In this document: piece after piece, positions 14,639 through 14,795 of the stretch
Numbering within the stretch: position 1 is the first letter of the stretch
Layout of the letters: each line of letters opens with the position of its first letter
Assembly: GCA_016207765.1 (NCBI GenBank)
Contig: JACQOY010000228.1
Coordinates: forward strand, 1 to 14,795
Origin: Deltaproteobacteria bacterium
GTDB lineage: Bacteria; UBA10199; SBBF01
Reading direction: 5' to 3'
DNA length: 14,795 nt
The notes under the pieces: model-generated
The model's database searches: none
What the model was told of the DNA's origin: nothing
Seen by the model: only the letters and a program-made list of their open reading frames with translations
Position numbers and translations under genes: made by a program

Positions 14639-14703
14639 AACTACTAATGAAAAACTAACAACTACTATTTAACTACTAACAAACTACTAATAAAAACTAA
14701 TTT
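14639..14703. repeat. Six ~11-bp direct repeats over the fic promoter (AACTACTAA)
   Basis: CTACTA occurs at 14641, 14662, 14673 and 14684; degenerate copies with ACTAA lie at about 14652 and 14695. The spacing is 11 bp or a multiple of it, so the copies face the same side of the helix. The array runs from 5 bp before the fic ATG through the -10 box, as expected for an operator. Confidence 0.7.
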
Positions 14704-14709
14704 TGTCAA
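14681..14709 (-). promoter_or_regulatory. Probable fic promoter
   Basis: A perfect -35 TTGACA (14704-14709, minus strand) and a fair -10 TAGTTT (14681-14686) are 17 bp apart. The predicted transcription start near 14674 gives a leader of about 40 nt. The -10 box and the leader lie inside the repeat array. Confidence 0.55.
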
Positions 14710-14795
14710 TAGGGCTGTTTGAAGAAAAAACCGGTGCGCGATCCGGATTGTGTATTTTATTTATCACATAACATGTTAAATTAATTGTATTATTA

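Noticed and set aside
14715..14740. Terminator on the minus strand (CCGG...CCGG followed by six T)
   Set aside because: The stem is only 4 bp, and no gene is visible to the right to be terminated.

Overview
The window looks like a piece of chromosome from a Gram-negative, probably uncultured bacterium, possibly of the deltaproteobacterial or an allied candidate-phylum type. That is inferred from a lipoprotein signal peptide, a periplasmic membrane-fusion (HlyD/AcrA-type) protein, a nucleosidase resembling HpnG of hopanoid synthesis, and two giant beta-strand-rich proteins of a kind usually found in the envelope. Most genes are moderately GC-rich. One segment (about 9993-11185) is clearly AT-richer and looks acquired. 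No rRNA, complete tRNA, CRISPR array or transposase is visible.

Left half (1-8252, + strand): two giant neighbouring genes. The first enters from the left edge. The second encodes up to 1618 residues. They share the order of motifs over most of the visible length of the first (for example an FSKPI motif in both, then matching downstream segments), so they look like an ancient tandem duplication. The family is not recognised; the alternating strand pattern recalls AsmA/TamB-like or other beta-repeat envelope proteins. The first gene carries in-frame 18-bp tandem repeats encoding QSGSDR at two sites and PEAPVA at a third. Each unit contains a small palindrome and the sites fall in a predicted turn or linkers.

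Middle (8170-9992, - strand): a translationally coupled pair, an HpnG-like nucleoside phosphorylase/nucleosidase followed by a lipoprotein whose end overlaps the second giant gene by 83 bp. The nucleosidase has an extra segment of about 33 residues, encoded by DNA with a large palindrome related to the QSGSDR palindrome.

AT-rich segment (9993-11185): a DUF3800 gene preceded by a 32-residue aromatic small ORF with an ideal Shine-Dalgarno, plus two blocks of apparent RNA or DNA secondary structure. Just downstream on the + strand is an orphan membrane-fusion protein gene with a long proline/acid-rich linker where the coiled-coil hairpin should be.

Right end (12560-14795, - strand): a Fic-domain gene coupled by an ATGA overlap to a homocysteine S-methyltransferase gene. 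The fic promoter is covered by about six copies of an AACTACTAA-like repeat spaced close to 11 bp, which suggests a cooperative operator. The best candidates for something undescribed are the family of palindromic in-frame intragenic repeats, the small ORF/structured RNA/DUF3800 cluster, and the helically phased fic operator.
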